Assembly (NCBI GenBank): GCA_037102815.1
Contig: BTPP01000001.1
Span: 5,791,001 to 5,855,000 of the forward strand
Source: Neurospora intermedia
Lineage: Eukaryota > Ascomycota > Sordariomycetes > Sordariales > Sordariaceae
Reading direction: 5' to 3'
Length of the DNA stretch: 64,000 nt
Shown: one piece after another, positions 11,501 through 23,392 of the stretch
Layout: every line of letters begins with the position of its first letter
Position numbering within the stretch: position 1 is the first letter of the stretch
The notes under the pieces: model-generated
The model's database searches: none
What the model saw: the letters and a program-made list of their open reading frames with translations, nothing else
Told to the model about the DNA's origin: nothing
Position numbers and translations under genes: made by a program

Positions 11501-12638
11501 TGTTGGACGACATAGTAGGTATCGCACAGGCACCGCCAAGACGATAGGCAGCTCTGATATGCCGACGCCGTAGTCAAAGGCTGTTCTCCCTCCGGCTTCC
11601 GAGACTCCGGGGTGATTGACGGATCGGCGTTGAGCCTCAGCACTAGTCGGTTCCGAACATCAAGGGGCAGTGTTATGCTGGCGGCACCGAATGTCTTGGT
11701 ACAGGACTCAACGTTAGCTCGCCGACTCGAGCATATTACGGCGCCGACTGTGTTGAGCTCAAGTATTCATTGCTTAAAGGAAAAGGCGTTAAGAATTGCG
11801 CGTCATGGTCGAGCTTGAGTGAAGTTGTCACAAAGGAAGGATGCCGTCGCCAAGGCACACCGAGCAAACCACGAAAAGCTGGAGGAGGTATAATTAGTTG
11901 GTTCTCAAGTTCCGTGTGCGGTGTAATGTTCTTGCGAAACCTCGAAGGGAGGATCACCCATTGCTAACCGAATGGAACTGAAGTTGGTGCAAGGGGAAGA
12001 AAATGCAAAAGGTCACATGTTCCTGTCATTGCCTTCAACGCGGTGAAGAATGGGAAGGCACAGCTAAACAGAGACACGAGAAAGAAGCTCTGGATGCCCC
12101 ACCTTCCAGAAGCGTGGATGAAAGTTATGAACTGATCTCTAACATTATCCCCTGCAAGACCGCCCGGCTCAAGCCCGGTTTAGTGCCCTGGTTAGAGGTT
12201 TCAGTGGTAACAGTGTGGAGCCATCGTGCTGTCAATGCACTCCCACTGGCAGCCTGGAACACGCCTTGATTGGACAGCGGCTTACAAGATCGCGGAGCAC
12301 GAGGAAAGCGGTCTTGTTCCATTCCTTCCATGAATCGTCATCCTCCATCACGACGTCGGTCCAAGCTGGCGTCCAAGAAAAAACAACATCCCTTCCTCCG
12401 TCTCTTCTTTGTGTGATTTGTGATGGTCGACTTGGCTTCTTCAATGTTTTAATAATCCCCAGTTCTTATCATTGCTTTTTCTTTATCCAATCTTGGTTTG
12501 TCTTTGTGATACAGTGAACCCGGCGTTCTTGGTCATCTGGTTCACATCCCCGCTACCAAACCGATAAACTATCAAACACCGACGACACTCGATCCTGTGA
12601 TCCCCCGAGTCAACAACCGCATCCCCGGCATTCAAACA
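8541..12638. other. 4.1-kb intergenic region without a supported gene
   Basis: Many short frames exist on both strands (longest about 150 codons, 9851-10303 minus), but none shows a domain, sensible composition or splice continuity. A 15-nt poly-T lies at about 10241-10255. Base composition is not AT-skewed, so there is no sign of an RIP-mutated repeat. The left part should contain the promoter of the minus-strand synthase gene and the right part that of the F-box-like gene. Confidence 0.5.
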
Positions 12639-14333
12639 ATGGCCGTCTTTGTAGATCTCGAAGACGAAGATGTCGACCCTGGTCAGGTTCAGCCTTCTCA
12701 TCATGGCCTCAACCTGCCGGCTAGGAATGGTGCTGGAACGGGCATCGTCACCGACATCGGCCGGACCAAAATGGAGGGCGTGGGCAGCGTGAACACTGAG
12801 AAACATCGCGAGGAGGCTCACGAGCCCGCTGTCAGGGAGAATCCAAACCAGAACTCCATGACACTGGCTTTGGGATGCTATCCGTAGGCGACCACCACCA
12901 CCACCACCACCTTCTACCCCGTTTTCTTTCGTTTTCTAGTTGACATGTCTCTTCGGATTCTCCCCTCTCCCGCCTTCTCTTTACGCGAACGGGAGGGGTG
13001 AATTACTGACTCGAGTCTTCCCATAACCAGTATCGTCATGTCTCTGGCTGCCTCCATTGACTTGAACACGCTCGATAACCTGTCGCGAACCTGCCGGCAA
13101 ATAAGGGGGAACCTACTGCAGTACCGCAAGATGCTCCTTGTTTCTACCTTGCATTGCTCCAACGAACACCTTCCTATCGACCCCGATGCCGTGCTGCGTT
13201 ATCGCGCTCGTACCGTCAACTGGTTTTACATGCAAGAGCTGGGAAGATCCAATAAGCCTTGCAAGGTCGGTCAATGCGCTCGCGATCTGGTTGGAGGGTG
13301 TCGCCGTTGCGGTACTGTCGTTTGTCGGGTAAGTACATGATATCACCATGGATGATTTGGAGTTACCTAGAGAGCTGACCAGTCCGAATTTGTTGTCAGA
13401 ATTGTGCCATTAAACCTCCGGCACCGATTGTGCTCCGCGACCGACACCGCCGGCTATGCGTAACATGCGCAAAGACGCCCATAGGAAATCTCACAAAGCC
13501 ACCCCTTGGCCGTGAGTTTTCCGTTGAATCGGACGATGTGCAAAGAGCCATCTGCAGATGTGACACAGACGGAGTCTGGCTTTGCCAGCCATGTGGGAAA
13601 ACAATACGGAACGATGATTACGACTACAAGAGGTAAATTGACATGCCAAGCCCCACTACAAACTATGCTCACATTGGGTTCTGACACGTCACCTATCATC
13701 AGCATCTGGAGATGGCGAAACCAATACACCGATGTTCTCGGTGGTCTCGGCACAGGCATCGGCGAAGGCGATCGTGGCGTTATTTGCGGACGCGGGAGTG
13801 ACTGCTGTGCTGCCCGGAAGCGGGAACAGGAGATCGACTGTGATGCCGAAGATGCTCAAGAAGCCGACGGCTCCTACGTCTACACTCCGTCTCCCTCTAC
13901 CACCACTGTCTCGAATGATTCCAACATCTCCATGGCTCTGTGGGGCACCGATACTGCCAGCACCACCAGTAGTAACGGAAGTGTGAACGGTAGCAACGCC
14001 TCCTCGTCATCGCAGACGGGCGGTCTTGGCTCTACCTTGGCCGGGCCCAGCCTCGAGCGCAGGACCCCTAGTCCTATGCTGAAGCCTGGCTATGACAGGC
14101 ATGAAATCGAGGGAATTGGTGGTGTGGTCAAGAAGAAGCTGGTCCGGATGGTCAAGGTCGGGGCTTGCGTCCCTGAATGGCCTGACGAGCGGGATCGAGG
14201 CGATATCCTCGGACGGGAGATGCAGGCCAAAGTGAGGAGTTGGTGTGGCTGGTGCTGGAGGGTGATTCCCGGAAAGCTGGACTATGAATTCGCCAGACAG
14301 GAAACGAGGAGTAAGGCGCTTGAGGAAAAATAA
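12639..14333 (+). CDS. F-box-like protein with cysteine-rich zinc-binding region
   Basis: Four exons (12639-12883, 13031-13328, 13400-13632, 13703-14333) give 468 residues. The start has a CAAACAATGG context. Exon 1 has a weak donor (GTAGGC), but its phase matches the next exon, whose acceptor follows a CTGAC branch site. The join reads CYPIVMSLAASIDLNTLDNL followed by SRTCRQIR, the pattern of an F-box (residues about 80-115). Downstream are several Cys pairs: C-x5-C, CRRC-x4-C-x2-C, CVTC, CRC, CQPC, a DCC and WCGWCW. Together these suggest one or more zinc-binding folds. A Ser/Thr/Asn-rich linker separates the last pair. I infer a possible SCF substrate adaptor, but the F-box is divergent and no substrate domain is recognised. 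If exon 1 is wrong, translation could start at 13038. Confidence 0.75.
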
Positions 14334-15751
14334 GGAAGAGAGGGTAATAAGGGCAATGGGCGTCATGATCTTTTGGATGGCAGTCGTAATCACCACTCGC
14401 TGAGGTTTTCTTTTGGTCTACTCTAAAAGGAGTGTGATGATGATTTTTTGGGAGTAATTAGAGGAAGGGACATTGAGATTGTAACTTACGGGGTTCCATA
14501 AATTTTGGATAACATTTTACTGGCTTCTAGCTACCCAAAAGTACAATATTCCGTGTGCTTCTGAGTGGAGGGATAAGGAGCCCAACTAAACCTTACCGTT
14601 AGTATAAAAATGTAGAGACAGAGCGGAAATACAGATTTCTGTGATGGTTAATAGCTTACTTTGATCCTTTGTCTTCCTCACTCCTCTTTTGCTGCTCTCT
14701 TCACTTCTCTCTTCACTTCTCTCTTCACCTCTCCCTGTGAGTAGACATAGGTCACTAACGAATTCGGAACTGGTCGTGAGTAGTTGTCGTTAACTGATTA
14801 CAAGAAGCACAGTCGTGATTATAGTGAACGCCGCACGAGTGGTATTTGAACAAAGAGACATGAGAATGACATGAACGTTATGTACAGAGGTGTTGTTCTT
14901 GTTGTTGCCGGCTCAAGTGTGAAGCACAACAACAACTAGACACTTCACCAACCAACCCAACCCCCCATTTCGGCTGCCTACCAACCAACCGACCGACCCA
15001 TTTTCCGTTTCCCTTTCCCCCCTCCCAACCCAGCCTCTACCTACCAACCTACCTACCTACCTACCTACCCATTCCTGATCGTACAAAGGCGTGTGCAAAT
15101 AGTCGTGACCAAACTGCGTCTCACTCTGTCTCCCCTTTTTTATGATGCGCTGTGCTGTGACTAGTAATACAAAGTGTGGGTATGGCAATAATCTCCTTCC
15201 TGGCTTTTCGTCTCTTCTTCCTCTTCTTCTTCTTCTTCCTCCTCGTCCTCATGTTATCGCTGGCGGGCTTGGGGATGAGGGCAGATCGAAGAAATTGGCA
15301 GGCCGGTCGATCGGTCAGTCGGTCGGTCGGTGATGACCTGAGGCGGTTGTTGGGTGCTAGTGGTATTTATCTACCGCAGCCCCTTTGTGCGCGTATCTCG
15401 ACAGCCAACTCACTCATTCCCGCCCTGTCGCGCATAACGATGGGTTGAACTGAGCTGATTTTAGCGCTGTGTGATACCGGCAAGATGAACAGGCTTTCCC
15501 CCCCCAACCCGCTCGCCAGCTGGACCAGAACGGCAGGTTACCGAGAAATAGTATAAATGCCGCGCGCAGGGAAGCAAAGCAACCAAAAGCCGGACCAGAC
15601 CCGACCAGACCAGAGAGGACCAGTCCGCTCGCTCTTTCTCCTTTCTTCCTCATCCGCAGCCTCCTCCGCCCTGGAAAGGTCTCCTCCTCCTCCTCCTCCT
15701 CCTCCCTCTTCTTCTTCTTCAACGTTTTCCCCAACCCCAGTCCATCCGCAT
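14334..15751. other. Intergenic, convergent 3' ends and pyrimidine repeats
   Basis: I see no gene. It contains a threefold CTCTTCACTT-type tandem repeat at about 14697-14733, a CCTA/CCAA-rich tract at about 14940-15068, and (CTC/CTT)n runs at about 15205-15240 and 15680-15720. The flanking genes point towards each other, so both 3' untranslated regions should lie here. Confidence 0.5.
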
Positions 15752-16423
15752 CTATATCTCGCCACGATGCAACATCTCCTTTCTCCTCCTGGCATCCAAC
15801 TTGGCAGCCGCTCTCCGGGGGCCCCAATTCTCAGCGGTCCTGGCGCGCGCAAGCTTGTGCTGCTCCTGGTGCTCGCGAGGCGCCTGGGTGCACATCATGA
15901 TAAACACCTTTGTGCAGTTGTACTTGTTACTGAGGTAAGTCACGCTGTACTTCTTGGGGTCCTTGGCGCGCAGCTCGCGGATCTCCTCGACCTGCTCGGG
16001 CGTGACGTTGTACGACTTTGTGGGGTTGTAAAGCACGGGCGGTAGGTCTCCGTCAGCGTTGGTGGCATCGATGGAGGTAGACTCTGGCGTGGCGATGGGG
16101 GCTTGAGGGGGCTTGAAGAGCTTGTAGATGTTTGCGCGGCGGCGCGGGTCGGAGCGCGGGAGGAACTTGAAGGGCGTGTGGTAGACCGAGGCCTCGGACG
16201 AGGGAGGGTTGAAGATGATGCGGTCGCCTTCGACGGGCACGTTGAGGAAGGACTCGTGCGGAGGAATGTTGAGCATGCGTTTTGTCCGGTTCGCGGTCGA
16301 CTGGTAGCGGACGGAAATGCCGGCGACGGCGGCGGCCTTTTGGGTGGAGGAGGAGGAGGAGGAGAGCGCGACGCGGCGGCAGCAGGTGGCCGCGGGCCGG
16401 AACAGGGAAAGAGAAGCCTCCAT
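15752..16423 (-). CDS. Mitochondrial large-subunit ribosomal protein mL58 (MRPL20 family)
   Basis: This 223-residue protein is a fungal mitoribosome large-subunit protein of the yeast Mrpl20/mL58 family. I chose the ATG at 16423 because the next 35 residues form a typical matrix presequence, with Arg and Ser but almost no acid (MEASLSLFRPAATCCRRVAL then a Ser run). The frame is open further upstream to 16576 without a better start. The family core is visible as NRTKRMLNIPPHESFLNVP, then a central YNPTKSYNVTPEQVEEIREL segment. The C-terminal part (KYSVTYLSNKYNCTKVFI onward) is rich in basic residues, as expected for rRNA contact. No intron is required. It acts in mitochondrial translation. Confidence 0.88.
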   Translation of the reverse strand: MEASLSLFRPAATCCRRVALSSSSSSTQKAAAVAGISVRYQSTANRTKRMLNIPPHESFLNVPVEGDRIIFNPPSSEASVYHTPFKFLPRSDPRRRANIYKLFKPPQAPIATPESTSIDATNADGDLPPVLYNPTKSYNVTPEQVEEIRELRAKDPKKYSVTYLSNKYNCTKVFIMMCTQAPREHQEQHKLARARTAENWGPRRAAAKLDARRRKEMLHRGEI

Positions 16424-19400
16424 TTTGTTGATTGTCTCTGTTCGTTTGTTTACACGCTGACCGTCGTGCTGTGGCTTCAGTGAAGAAGTTGTACAGACGG
16501 GGACGACGGGATTGGTCGGAGAGCCGAGGTGGGTGGGATCGTCGAAAGAGGGGACGAGGTTTCGGGTTGCAGGCAATTTGCGGAAAAAAAAAAAATAAGA
16601 GGCGACGGCTTAACAGACTTCAGCAAGAAGATTATGAGGTCTCTCTGTTATTTTTCAGGATCACGTTTCCGTCGCAAACTGCAAATTGGACGCCTGTTGA
16701 TTCTCGGATATCGCGAATGCGGGGGATCTGGTCGTCCAATTGTTCACCCGTCCACCTCAATCGGCCTGGTTCACGTTCAGCGTCTCTGTCTCTCAACGAG
16801 CTCGGCGTGCTCGCCATCCCACATTGGACATCAACTTTTTCTCGGGAAACCGCTTAAGCAACATCACGTGCTTGGTGCACGGTCCGCGTATGCCGTTCGA
16901 AAGTAAACAACGCTTGGACCAACCTGTCGGGAGCTGCGGGCTATCGGCTCCACTCCTCCGCTTCAATCCCCGACTTTCTGCGGACCTTGACGGCCGGACA
17001 CAGTGGGTCTGTTCGGTTCATCCCATGTTCTGTTGTTCAAGCACCAACTGGCCCCGCCCGGTTTCCCGGATAGATTCGGCCCATTGATACATCCTTCTTT
17101 TCCCACTTGGGCCCGGCAGTCTTCCACATGTCCCAGGTACTATAATACTCGTTAGTCGTTACCTGGGTCAGACTGTCCATCGGTGGCCGGAGACTACATA
17201 GTACGGGTACCGCATAAACCGCGAGATGCGTGTGGAACAATAATCATGCTTTCTGTACACAAGACACGATCACGATGTTGTCCGGTCGGCCCATCTGGCT
17301 TTCGTCGGAGTGTATCGGGACACCTCTGAGGCGAATTGGAAACGCGTGACGATTATGCAGGGGTTTTGAGGTGAGCTAACAAAAGCTCTTCACATTTTCG
17401 TCACCCCGAGTTGGCAAAGAAACTCCAAAAATATCACCAACATCCGCGTCGACGTGTGTTAGCTAAAATAGAAATACGCCCAAGTTTCCTTTGAAGAGCC
17501 ACTCACATGACTCACCGTGAGAAAGAGAATAGACAAGATATTGGAAACCACAAGCGAGCTCGGTTCTTTTGGCAACCCCGCATTTGCTTCCCCAGATTCC
17601 TGGGTTATCGTTTTGGTCCAGGGTGAGGCAGCGCAATGGTCTTTGAATCCGTTTAGTGTAGTTGCGCCAGGCTGTGTTGTGGTCCTGGAAACAAGCACAA
17701 ATCCAACAATCTGTATACCTTGAGCAACCGATGCTGGAATTGTCGGGTCCGAGTCTAGAATTCTGGATGCCGGAAGCTTAAAAGGTCCCGGGATGATGGA
17801 TACATGGAATGGCATGGCATGGCGCCGGTGGTGTGCACAAGCGACACTGATGTGAAGTTGGAAAAGGCTCGTTGTCGGACGCCGTGTGACGTAGAGACTA
17901 GCATTCCCCACCTGATTCTGTCTCAATTTCAGGGTCGAAATGCCAGGCACATCCAACACCCCACGGCATCAGGTGCTCTTCTTGTGATCGACAAGTGGGC
18001 TGAGAGCAACTTGAAGACGACACCCGGAACTTGGTCCGACAGAAATCTTCTCTTGTGAGTAGGGCGAGGCCCTATTGCCAAGTTGTGAATTGGATGGGAG
18101 GGGCTTTAATGGGGCCAGTTTCATGACCTGGTGATGGAAATTGATAGAAGTGTTGTTGATACCGTCAACCCGACTGCGACCGACTGCGACCTACTGCAAC
18201 CATGTGTTTGGACAAGTCAGCCCGTCTCAGTAGAGTATCAGGTCGCGGCCAAAAAAGGGAAATAATTTTGATTGGGTTGGTATTATTATGTGACACGGTG
18301 GTCGGCCCAATCAAGCACTATCTCCCGGTTCCTTCGACATCCAGGCACAACTCCGTATCACCAGACTCGTATCACCTCCCGCATCCGGCCGGACACTCTC
18401 TTGTCCCAAAAATCCCCTCCCTTGGTCCAATGCTTCTCAGGGCTGAGTTTGAGGTCTGCTGCGTGACCAAAAGAGGGTCGACCACGCTGTCGGCTTGTTC
18501 CTTGCACTTTGTAAAAATCTTCGTTGCGGAGTATCCGGACCTTGGCGGCTAGTGAGCATTGAAGCTTGACCTGGAAATCTCCAAAAGGTCAAAAACAAGG
18601 CCTTTGGCGTGTCATCAAGTGTGATTCAGACCAACCTACCCAAAGGTAGACAGACAGTCATACTTGATACCGTGATGGTGATGCCTCTAAGGACTACTAC
18701 ACTACATATTTCATGTTTTGCCAATGGTGATCTTTCAACCGAAACATCGCTTTACGCCCACTGCATGGCTCTCAGGCGGCCACGGCAGTCCAGCTTACGG
18801 TATCTTACAATGATACTAGCTCTGTAGAATTCCTAGAGTGGGAGAGTGGGTCAGTTGGACCGTCGTCATCGGGCCTTCGCTTGTTCTTGATTTGCTCAGT
18901 TAACACAGCTCGTTTTAGAGACATGTTGGGCTCGACAAACAGGTCGGCGACAGACACGGGAGAAATCGTTTTATGTCGTGCGTTCCCGCCCGTTCAAATC
19001 CTTTTTCGCTGTCTGCCAGTTGATTTGCATTTGTCCTACTTCTTGTACAACACATCCCAATCTGCAAACACTTTCAGCGACCCTCGACGCGCAAAGAGCT
19101 GAAAAGGCCAACAGCTCTAACAAACACTAACTCCCAAAGCGGAATCTGCGGCTTGCTCAGGATCGCATTTGCGCCCGAGACTGCAGCGGGCAGATCCAGG
19201 GGACACCCAGCACCTTGTCGGCAACGGCCCCATCACAGCGCGCCAAGGGTGACCTGGAGCATCCACTATCCAGGTCCAGAGAGAAGAGACCGTCCGAGCT
19301 TCCTTCCATTTTGACTTCTGCATCGGGACATCACATCACACGCTGCCTTATTGCCAGTGGTGACTGCGACTGGACAGACACACACACACACACACCAACA

Positions 19401-20226
19401 CGAACATCACTGCACCCTTCCGTCACTCCCTCCTCCTCATCCCGCCGCGATCCTTCTCTCCCACCATACCCGGACGTGCGCAAATTTTCCTTCCTTAGTT
19501 ATCACTCATAACGCCAAAAGCCGACCTGGACAAGCTTGTTTTTTTTCCCCCTCCTCTTCTGCAGTGGTCTCTTAACATCTCGTCATCGCCAGGGACACAA
19601 TCTACATAATCAACCAGAAAGTGTACAAGTTGGTTATTGGACAGCTACCAGTACTTGGTAAGGGCGCACCTTTCCTCACCCTTCCCTGTCCACGTCACAG
19701 TCCCAATCTCAATCGCAGTCATCATGTGGAATGGGAGTGACGGATTGCCGTAATCATTCATCCCACTTGAGCTTAGCGATGCGTAATGGGCATGCGACAG
19801 CCTCGCGAATTGCTCTTGTCCAGTCCATCCTGGGCCAGGACGCAAGAGCTTGTCCCTGTTCGCTGTTGTCACGACAACACAATATCCATTTTCACTCCCC
19901 ACTGTCGCCGCCAGCCGAAATTGGGGAATTTCAAAACCAAGCTCCATCTTAGATCACCATGTCTGCTCCGCGCGCTTCTGATTTCTGGTGTTCCCAAAAT
20001 AACTTGCGCTGACCAGATCCCGGTGTTGATTCTAGACTCTCCACTTGTCCCGACCTTGAGAAGCTTTAGCTGGAGCTTGGAACTTGCTCTTCTTTGTTCC
20101 CCCATCTTCGTCCCAAACACTAAATAAACGCCATCCGCGTGCAGTACTTCACATCTGCATTTCCCCCCAGAATCCGAGATAACCGAGCACGAAAATCAGT
20201 ACTATCGCAGCACCAAATTCATCATT
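16424..20226. other. 3.8-kb intergenic region / long upstream region
   Basis: No gene is supported. The longest frame (17459-17959 minus, 166 codons) has no domain, no good start context and no splice continuity. A (CA)n repeat lies at about 19376-19394 and a polypyrimidine tract at about 19535-19560. The right end probably supplies a long leader for the gene at 20227, and the left end the promoter of the mL58 gene. Confidence 0.45.
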
Positions 20227-21324
20227 ATGAGTCTCGCCAGCACATCGCTGCCCCAGGGCGGCCAGAGTATCCCAAGGTTAGCGGGCCCGTTTGAGTCCGA
20301 TTCAGGCTCCGGAAACGCGACCCCACGAGCGGTAGCCGGAGACGAGGGAGGAGCGTCGGAGGAGAAGAAGGCCAAGAAGCGTAGCCTTTTTAGCTTTGGA
20401 AAGAAGAAGGAAGACGCATCGTCCGCTTCAAAATCGCCTGAACCATCCACCACTAGCCAAGAAAAGGCTACCTCTTGGGTTAAGAGGTCAACCGGTGCCT
20501 CGCCTGTTCAGTCCGACGTCTACATCACACCACAATCGCCCGGTCGTGGCTTTACCTCATCTCCACGCCTTTCATCGCCAGCTGGTAGCCAAATCTTCGA
20601 GCGCGACGTACAAGAAACCTACTCTATGGTCCCAAATTCACCTGCCATCCCGTCTCACATCCAAACCGAAAACTACATCCCACCCGTGCTTGACGCCTCC
20701 TCGCAGGCCATTACCGACAAGCGCCTTGACCCCGATACCGTTGAGATTATCACTCATACCTCGCATCAGCCCGCCGCCGTGACGGTGACCGGAGCTGCCC
20801 CTACTACTGTCCCTCTCTCCCTCGAGTCAAGCTGGGCAGACGAACTGGCTGCCTTCGCTGCTACGCGGGGGGCAATAACTGGAAACGAGACAGCCTCCAA
20901 TTACGGTAGCTTTGATAACACGGATGTCCGCCGTCTGAGCTTCATCTCGTTTGCCGATGTCGTGCAGGCCGAGCAGCTACAGGTTGCAGGCTCGCGCGAT
21001 AGCATGCACTTTGCTGGTTTGACCAGCCTCACCCCCACTGGTGTCAACCGCTCACCGAGCCCAGTTCGCTCTCCAGTCTCCTCTTCTGGTGGTCACAACA
21101 CAAGCCCCCCAACGAGCAAATCTGGATCGGTGAAGGGACTGGATTTTGGCGCTATTCCGGGATCTCCAGGCAGGAAACCCCTTGGAAGCCCAACAAGTCT
21201 TTTGCACCCTAGCCCGGTTGTCAATGGCGAGATTGCTATCGAGACAATGTCACAGGCGCTGCGGAGGACAGGGAGCGGCGATTTGAGTGGTAATATGAGG
21301 AGCTTTCCTGTAAGCCCGGTTTAA
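20227..21324 (+). CDS. Disordered Ser/Pro-rich conserved fungal protein
   Basis: A single-exon gene for a 365-residue protein that I do not recognise by name. Most of it is Ser/Pro/Thr-rich and predicted to be disordered. Three islands look constrained: a basic KKAKKRSLFSFGKKK stretch near residue 50, a segment around 115-175 reading IPSHIQTENYIPPVLDASS and DPDTVEIITHTSHQPA, and RRLSFISFADVVQAEQ near 240. Many SPxR/SPSP motifs are potential phosphorylation sites. It has no signal peptide, membrane segment or catalytic motif. The islands suggest short linear binding motifs, perhaps for a signalling or membrane-trafficking partner, but that is inference. A short leader and an ATTATGAGT start precede it. 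Confidence 0.8.
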   Translation: MSLASTSLPQGGQSIPRLAGPFESDSGSGNATPRAVAGDEGGASEEKKAKKRSLFSFGKKKEDASSASKSPEPSTTSQEKATSWVKRSTGASPVQSDVYITPQSPGRGFTSSPRLSSPAGSQIFERDVQETYSMVPNSPAIPSHIQTENYIPPVLDASSQAITDKRLDPDTVEIITHTSHQPAAVTVTGAAPTTVPLSLESSWADELAAFAATRGAITGNETASNYGSFDNTDVRRLSFISFADVVQAEQLQVAGSRDSMHFAGLTSLTPTGVNRSPSPVRSPVSSSGGHNTSPPTSKSGSVKGLDFGAIPGSPGRKPLGSPTSLLHPSPVVNGEIAIETMSQALRRTGSGDLSGNMRSFPVSPV

Positions 21325-22399
21325 GCTGGGAGGAACAGTACGGGCGGAAGTCAGCGAGCTGGAACGACACAAGACGCTTGCGACACTTGATCAACTTTTC
21401 CTTCGTTGGGGACGTGCGAAAACATGGTTTAGGAAGAATCAAGATGGAGCAAGAATTCATACTTTTCGATATTGCGACATTTGGTCTGGTGCTGCTGGAG
21501 GGTGACAGGAGGGATATCCAATCCACTTTTACAAGGAATGGACGATTGTTGTTGCTGTTTCTCAACCACGGAGATGCTGACGTGTGGTTAACGGCTGTTG
21601 TTTCTACCTCCGCTTCTTTGCTGGATCTTTAGGGGGGAGGGCTGGATGGCAAGACAAAGGTTGCCGGGTGCTGGTTCGGTGTGGTTTTCTCTTTCTTTTC
21701 TATATTCCCCCTACTTGTTATCCTGTTATCTTGCTATCTCTTTTTTTTCACCATCTTCACTTCTTGTCACCCGTTTGCGACCTATTTCACATTTAACTTT
21801 TTTTCCTCTTCTCTTCTTTCCTTCTTTTCAAACATCTTGATGTTATACCGAATACCACCAAGCACACGTCATGGAATGACTGCAATCGACAGAGAGAAAG
21901 TTCGAGCTAGGAACCACCACAACAAAAAGAGAAACAGCGGCTTTGATTTGTTGATCTTTCAATGACTTTTACGAGATAAGTGAATTCAGAATGGGGTGTC
22001 AATATGAAAAATGGTCTAAACAGTCAGCCGGGGTTAGGCGATCATCCGCTAAGCATGGTTCCAAGGCTGAAAGTAATCTACAGGGAGATTATATACGGAT
22101 CCAGCAACTTGGTCAACCAGGATCATGCAGACCGCGGAGGAAATTAAGCTTTGATGATCAGGCACCCAATGATTTGGGTCTTCTAGTGTTTCAGAACTCG
22201 GTTGACATCAATCTTTCCGACTATCCATTTTGCGGTGATTGTGAACGGTTCGACTCGGAGTCACCGCGTCTCGATGCAAATGCCCCACTCCATGAAGACT
22301 GACTTTGAACGGATTTGACTAAAGCAACGCTTGTTGGTACATGTCGGAATTTATGGTCCATTCATAGTCATTCTCATCCTCGTGCACGCCGGCCAGTGT
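21325..22399. other. Intergenic between convergent genes
   Basis: This holds the 3' regions of the disordered-protein gene and the PhyH gene. A T-rich tract lies at 21680-21840. A 103-codon frame at 21991-22302 (plus) has reasonable composition but no domain or homologous feature I can name, so I do not call it. Confidence 0.45.
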
Positions 22400-23392
22400 C
22401 TAAGCATACAACCTCGTGAATCCCTCCTGCGGCGGCTGCAACCAATTCCTCTCATCGTATTCCCTCCCCTCCTCACCCTCAATGACATGAAACGTATAGA
22501 TGATCCTCCCCTTCTGGCTCAAATTCCTCTCACTCCTATGCAAAATATTGCCATGAATGAGCACCAAATCGCCCGCCTTGACCTCCCCGGGAACGTAGGC
22601 CTCCTCCTCCCTACCCTTGACCTCCTCCGGCTTCTTATCCTCCCCATACTGTTCTCCAGGCGGGAACCTCGGCCCATCATTATCCACCATCTCCGTGCCC
22701 TCCTTCGCACCCTCCTTTCTCACCAACCTCTTCTCGATGGGCGCCCACAAATGCGACCCCGGCAAAAAGCTCAAGCACCCATTCTCCAGCGTCGCGTCCT
22801 CCAGCGCGTACCAGAACCCCACCGCCGACGGCGGGTTGGTATACAAAAACGTGCTGTCCTGATGCGGAGGCACCGCCCCGCCGATCTCGGGCTGTTTGCA
22901 AATGACCATGCTCTGCAGACACCGCGGGTCTTTGAAGCCCAAGTCCCGCGCCACGGCCGCCGGGCGCGCTTTCAAGTCTTGCACCCACCCCCGCTCATCG
23001 TCGTCCGGGCTGGTGGCTAGCAGACTCGCAAAGGCAGGGTTGAGGCCGTGCAGGTAGTGTCCGATCTTGTTGATGGCTTTGTCTTTGGGCTTGATTAGGT
23101 TCCCCGAAGCCTCGTCGAAGGCGTCTTCCTCGAAGAAGAAGCGGACCTTGTCACCCGAGGAAAGAAAGTAGTCGTCGCCGACGTGGTCGTGGCCGGTGGA
23201 GCCGCCGGTGCGGAAGCGGGTGAGGGGGTGTGTGGTGAGGTCGAAGTCGGAGAGGAGTTTCTGGGTTTCGGAGAGGAGGCGGGAGACGGTGGTGGGGGGT
23301 AGGGCGCCGGGGATGATTAGGTAGCCGTTTTGGTGGAAGAAGGAGAGTTGGGTGGGGGTGAGGCCGTCGGAGGTGGGAGGTTCGGAGGCCAT
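22400..23392 (-). CDS. Phytanoyl-CoA dioxygenase (PhyH) family oxygenase
   Basis: A 330-residue protein of the Fe(II)/2-oxoglutarate-dependent PhyH family, close to the PHYHD1-like branch. I take the ATG at 23392 (CCATTGTGG... read in reverse as ACAATGGCC), since the upstream extension is a Thr repeat. The double-stranded beta-helix signs are present: an iron-binding HxD in PPHQDSTF near residue 175, a distal His in LIHGNILHRSERNLS near 290, and an Arg just after it (QKGRIIYTFH) that would hold 2-oxoglutarate. The N-terminal FFHQNGYLIIPGAL is the usual start of the fold. The sequence does not reveal the substrate. No peroxisomal C-terminal SKL-type signal is seen (it ends RLYA), so cytosolic location is plausible. 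It is divergent from the SNF2 gene. Confidence 0.92.
   Translation of the reverse strand: MASEPPTSDGLTPTQLSFFHQNGYLIIPGALPPTTVSRLLSETQKLLSDFDLTTHPLTRFRTGGSTGHDHVGDDYFLSSGDKVRFFFEEDAFDEASGNLIKPKDKAINKIGHYLHGLNPAFASLLATSPDDDERGWVQDLKARPAAVARDLGFKDPRCLQSMVICKQPEIGGAVPPHQDSTFLYTNPPSAVGFWYALEDATLENGCLSFLPGSHLWAPIEKRLVRKEGAKEGTEMVDNDGPRFPPGEQYGEDKKPEEVKGREEEAYVPGEVKAGDLVLIHGNILHRSERNLSQKGRIIYTFHVIEGEEGREYDERNWLQPPQEGFTRLYA

Noticed and set aside
17459-17959. 166-codon minus-strand frame
   Set aside because: No recognisable motif, weak start context and no flanking exon. It is the length expected by chance in GC-balanced DNA.
18985-19005. CGTTCAAATCC resembling a tRNA B box followed by a T run
   Set aside because: The flanks do not form a T-stem, and no A box or acceptor stem is found upstream.
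21991-22302. 103-codon plus-strand frame
   Set aside because: Composition is acceptable, but there is no domain and it lies in the 3' region between convergent genes.
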